In this document: one piece after another, positions 7,247 through 7,963 of the stretch
How positions within the stretch are numbered: position 1 is the stretch's first letter
Layout of the letters: each line of letters opens with the position of its first letter
Assembly: GCA_051000715.1 (NCBI GenBank)
Contig: JBPCOB010000243.1
Coordinates: 1-7,963, forward strand
Source: JBPCOB01 sp051000715
GTDB lineage: Bacteria > Actinomycetota > Actinomycetes > JALYNC01
DNA length: 7,963 nt
Reading direction: 5' to 3'
Notes under the pieces: model-generated
Seen by the model: only the letters and a program-made list of their open reading frames with translations
The model's database searches: none
What the model was told of the DNA's origin: nothing
Program-made: the position numbers and the translations under genes

Positions 7247-7579
7247 CTAGTGCTCCCGAAGGCGGGTCAGGGCCTCGGCCAGGATCGCCTCGCCGTCCTC
7301 GTCGTTGCGCCGCTCGCGGACGTAGGCGAGATGGGTCTTGTACGGCTCATTCTTCGGCGCAGCCGGCGCGTTCTGGCGGTCGCGGCCGGCTGGGAAGCCG
7401 CAGCGGGGGCAGTCCCAGGCATCGGGAATCGCCGCGTCGGCGGCGAAGGACGGCCGCGTCTCGTGGGCATTGGCGCACCAGAAGGACACCCGACGGCGCG
7501 GAGCGGACTCCCCGCGCTCCGCCTCCCCCATCGGACCGGCGCCGACCCGGCTGCCGCGAATCGCGTTGCCACCTGCCAC
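7247..7579 (-). CDS. rbpA: RbpA-family RNA polymerase-binding protein, divergent paralogue
   Basis: RbpA proteins are actinobacterial transcription activators that bind RNA polymerase and group 1/2 sigma factors and stabilise the open complex. From GTG 7579 the protein has 110 residues, close to the usual 110-125. The N-terminal tail has IRGSRVG (7-13). A CxxxH...CxxC set (Cys35, His39, Cys57, Cys60) has the spacing I recall for the zinc ligands of Streptomyces RbpA, with AIPDAWDC between. The C-terminal linker and sigma-interacting segment reads KTHLAYVRERR (81-91), keeping the Thr-His and Glu-Arg-Arg positions but not the usual WDML core. It therefore looks like an RbpA/RbpB-type paralogue rather than the housekeeping copy. 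A longer frame reaches 7663 but its extra residues do not resemble the family. It lies downstream of secG on the same strand. Confidence 0.82.
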   Translation of the reverse strand: MAGGNAIRGSRVGAGPMGEAERGESAPRRRVSFWCANAHETRPSFAADAAIPDAWDCPRCGFPAGRDRQNAPAAPKNEPYKTHLAYVRERRNDEDGEAILAEALTRLREH

Positions 7580-7587
7580 GAAGAGAA

Positions 7588-7593
7588 CCCCCC
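7588..7593 (-). promoter_or_regulatory. Ribosome binding site fixing the rbpA start
   Basis: A run of six G on the minus strand lies eight bases before the GTG at 7579. It is a plausible Shine-Dalgarno in a high-GC genome and favours the 110-residue product over the in-frame start at 7663. Confidence 0.5.
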
Positions 7594-7648
7594 AGGTTGA
7601 CAAGAACCAACGACGTGCCGGCCCATGGTGCCCGACTTCGGCGAGGTC

Positions 7649-7654
7649 ATCGTA
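7649..7654 (-). promoter_or_regulatory. Possible -10 element of an rbpA promoter
   Basis: TACGAT on the minus strand fits the actinobacterial TANNNT -10 pattern and sits about 70 bases before the rbpA start, in the 129-base secG-rbpA gap. No good TTGACA-like -35 is present at the usual distance. That position is occupied by an inverted repeat. Tentative; the gene could simply be cotranscribed with secG. Confidence 0.3.
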
Positions 7655-7663
7655 CGACAGCAC

Positions 7664-7678
7664 CGCCGGTCACCGGCG
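7664..7678. repeat. GC-rich inverted repeat between secG and rbpA
   Basis: Perfect palindrome with a single central base (CGCCGGT-C-ACCGGCG). As RNA it would form a six-pair GC stem with a three-base loop. It has no following U-run, so it is at best a weak terminator for secG. It could instead be an operator, since it covers the place where the -35 box of the proposed rbpA promoter would fall. Its presence is certain, its role is not. Confidence 0.55.
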
Positions 7679-7708
7679 CACTTCGGTCATGCCCGCAAGC
7701 GGCAGCGG

Positions 7709-7939
7709 TCACCTCTTGAGCAGAAGTCCAAGCGTAACGATGCAGGCGAACCACACCATGCCACAGAAGATCGTGATGCGGTCGAGGTTCTTCTCCACCA
7801 CGGAGGAGCCGCCGAGCGAGGAGGAGACCCCGCCGCCGAACAGGTCGGACAGGCCGCCGCCCTTTCCGCGGTGCAGCAGAATGAAGACCACGAGCAGCAC
7901 GCTCATGAGCGACAGAAGGATGGAGATCGCCACTACCAC
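7709..7939 (-). CDS. secG: Preprotein translocase subunit SecG
   Basis: Small inner-membrane subunit of the SecYEG protein-export channel. The 76 residues show the family layout: a first membrane helix at about 3-22, the cytosolic signature HRGKGGGLSDLFGGG (23-37) with SSLGGSS following, the EKNLDRIT segment (49-56), and a second helix at about 55-74 ending in Lys-Arg. The start is GTG 7939. GTG 7933 is a possible alternative, and an in-frame TAG at 7949-7951 rules out a longer product. No good Shine-Dalgarno is visible, so translation may be coupled to the gene upstream, usually tpiA in actinobacteria. rbpA follows after 129 bases. Confidence 0.95.
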   Translation of the reverse strand: MVVAISILLSLMSVLLVVFILLHRGKGGGLSDLFGGGVSSSLGGSSVVEKNLDRITIFCGMVWFACIVTLGLLLKR

Positions 7940-7948
7940 CGGAGAAGC

Positions 7949-7963
7949 CTAAGGCGGCGACCC
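7949..7963 (-). CDS. Possible last codons of an upstream gene, perhaps tpiA
   Basis: The minus strand enters the window as Gly-Ser-Pro-Pro-stop (TAG 7951-7949), nine bases before the secG start. In actinobacteria the gene before secG is normally triosephosphate isomerase, whose C-terminus I recall as often ending in a Gly/Pro-rich tail. Four codons cannot prove a gene, so this call rests on conserved gene order. Confidence 0.25.
   Translation of the reverse strand, partial: GSPP

Noticed and set aside
7580..7663. Longer N-terminus for the RbpA-like protein
   Set aside because: The 28 extra residues have no counterpart in the RbpA family. GTG 7579 has a G-rich ribosome site and gives the family length.
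7338..7952. + strand frames across rbpA and secG (also 7142-7600)
   Set aside because: The minus strand encodes recognisable SecG and RbpA there; the + strand products have no family features.
1..7963. Mobile element, CRISPR array, tRNA or rRNA, toxin-antitoxin or defence genes
   Set aside because: No terminal repeats, spaced direct repeats, cloverleaf-like sequences or non-core gene families were seen; gene density and composition are uniform.

Overview
The window is very GC-rich, with strongly GC-biased third codon positions, GTG starts and four-base gene overlaps. Together with the presence of opcA and an RbpA family gene, this points to a high-GC actinobacterium. The genus cannot be named from the sequence; the gene order (tkt-tal-pgi-zwf-opcA-pgl facing rbpA and secG) fits several actinobacterial orders. 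It is a core metabolic region, with no sign of mobile elements, phage, CRISPR or horizontally acquired cargo.

Left and centre (1-7208, + strand): a pentose phosphate pathway operon. It starts inside a transketolase gene (tkt, last 345 codons). Next come transaldolase (tal), glucose-6-phosphate isomerase (pgi), NADP-type glucose-6-phosphate dehydrogenase (zwf), its assembly/activity factor opcA, and 6-phosphogluconolactonase (pgl). After a 15-base gap between tkt and tal, every junction is a four-base overlap (GTGA three times, ATGA once), so translation is probably coupled from tal to pgl. Pgi feeds or withdraws glucose-6-phosphate. Zwf with OpcA oxidises it to 6-phosphogluconolactone and makes NADPH, and Pgl hydrolyses the lactone. 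Tkt and Tal return pentose phosphates to fructose-6-phosphate and glyceraldehyde-3-phosphate. 6-phosphogluconate dehydrogenase (gnd) is not in the window.

Right (7247-7963, - strand): a convergent block with a divergent, zinc-ligand-containing RbpA-family RNA polymerase binding protein and the SecG translocase subunit. The last 15 bases may be the tail of tpiA, which usually precedes secG in actinobacteria. Only 38 bases separate the two convergent blocks.

I see no undescribed system here. The points most worth a second look are the divergent RbpA paralogue with its short upstream region, the split but overlapping tal/pgi pair that matches a fusion known elsewhere, and the unbroken chain of overlaps.
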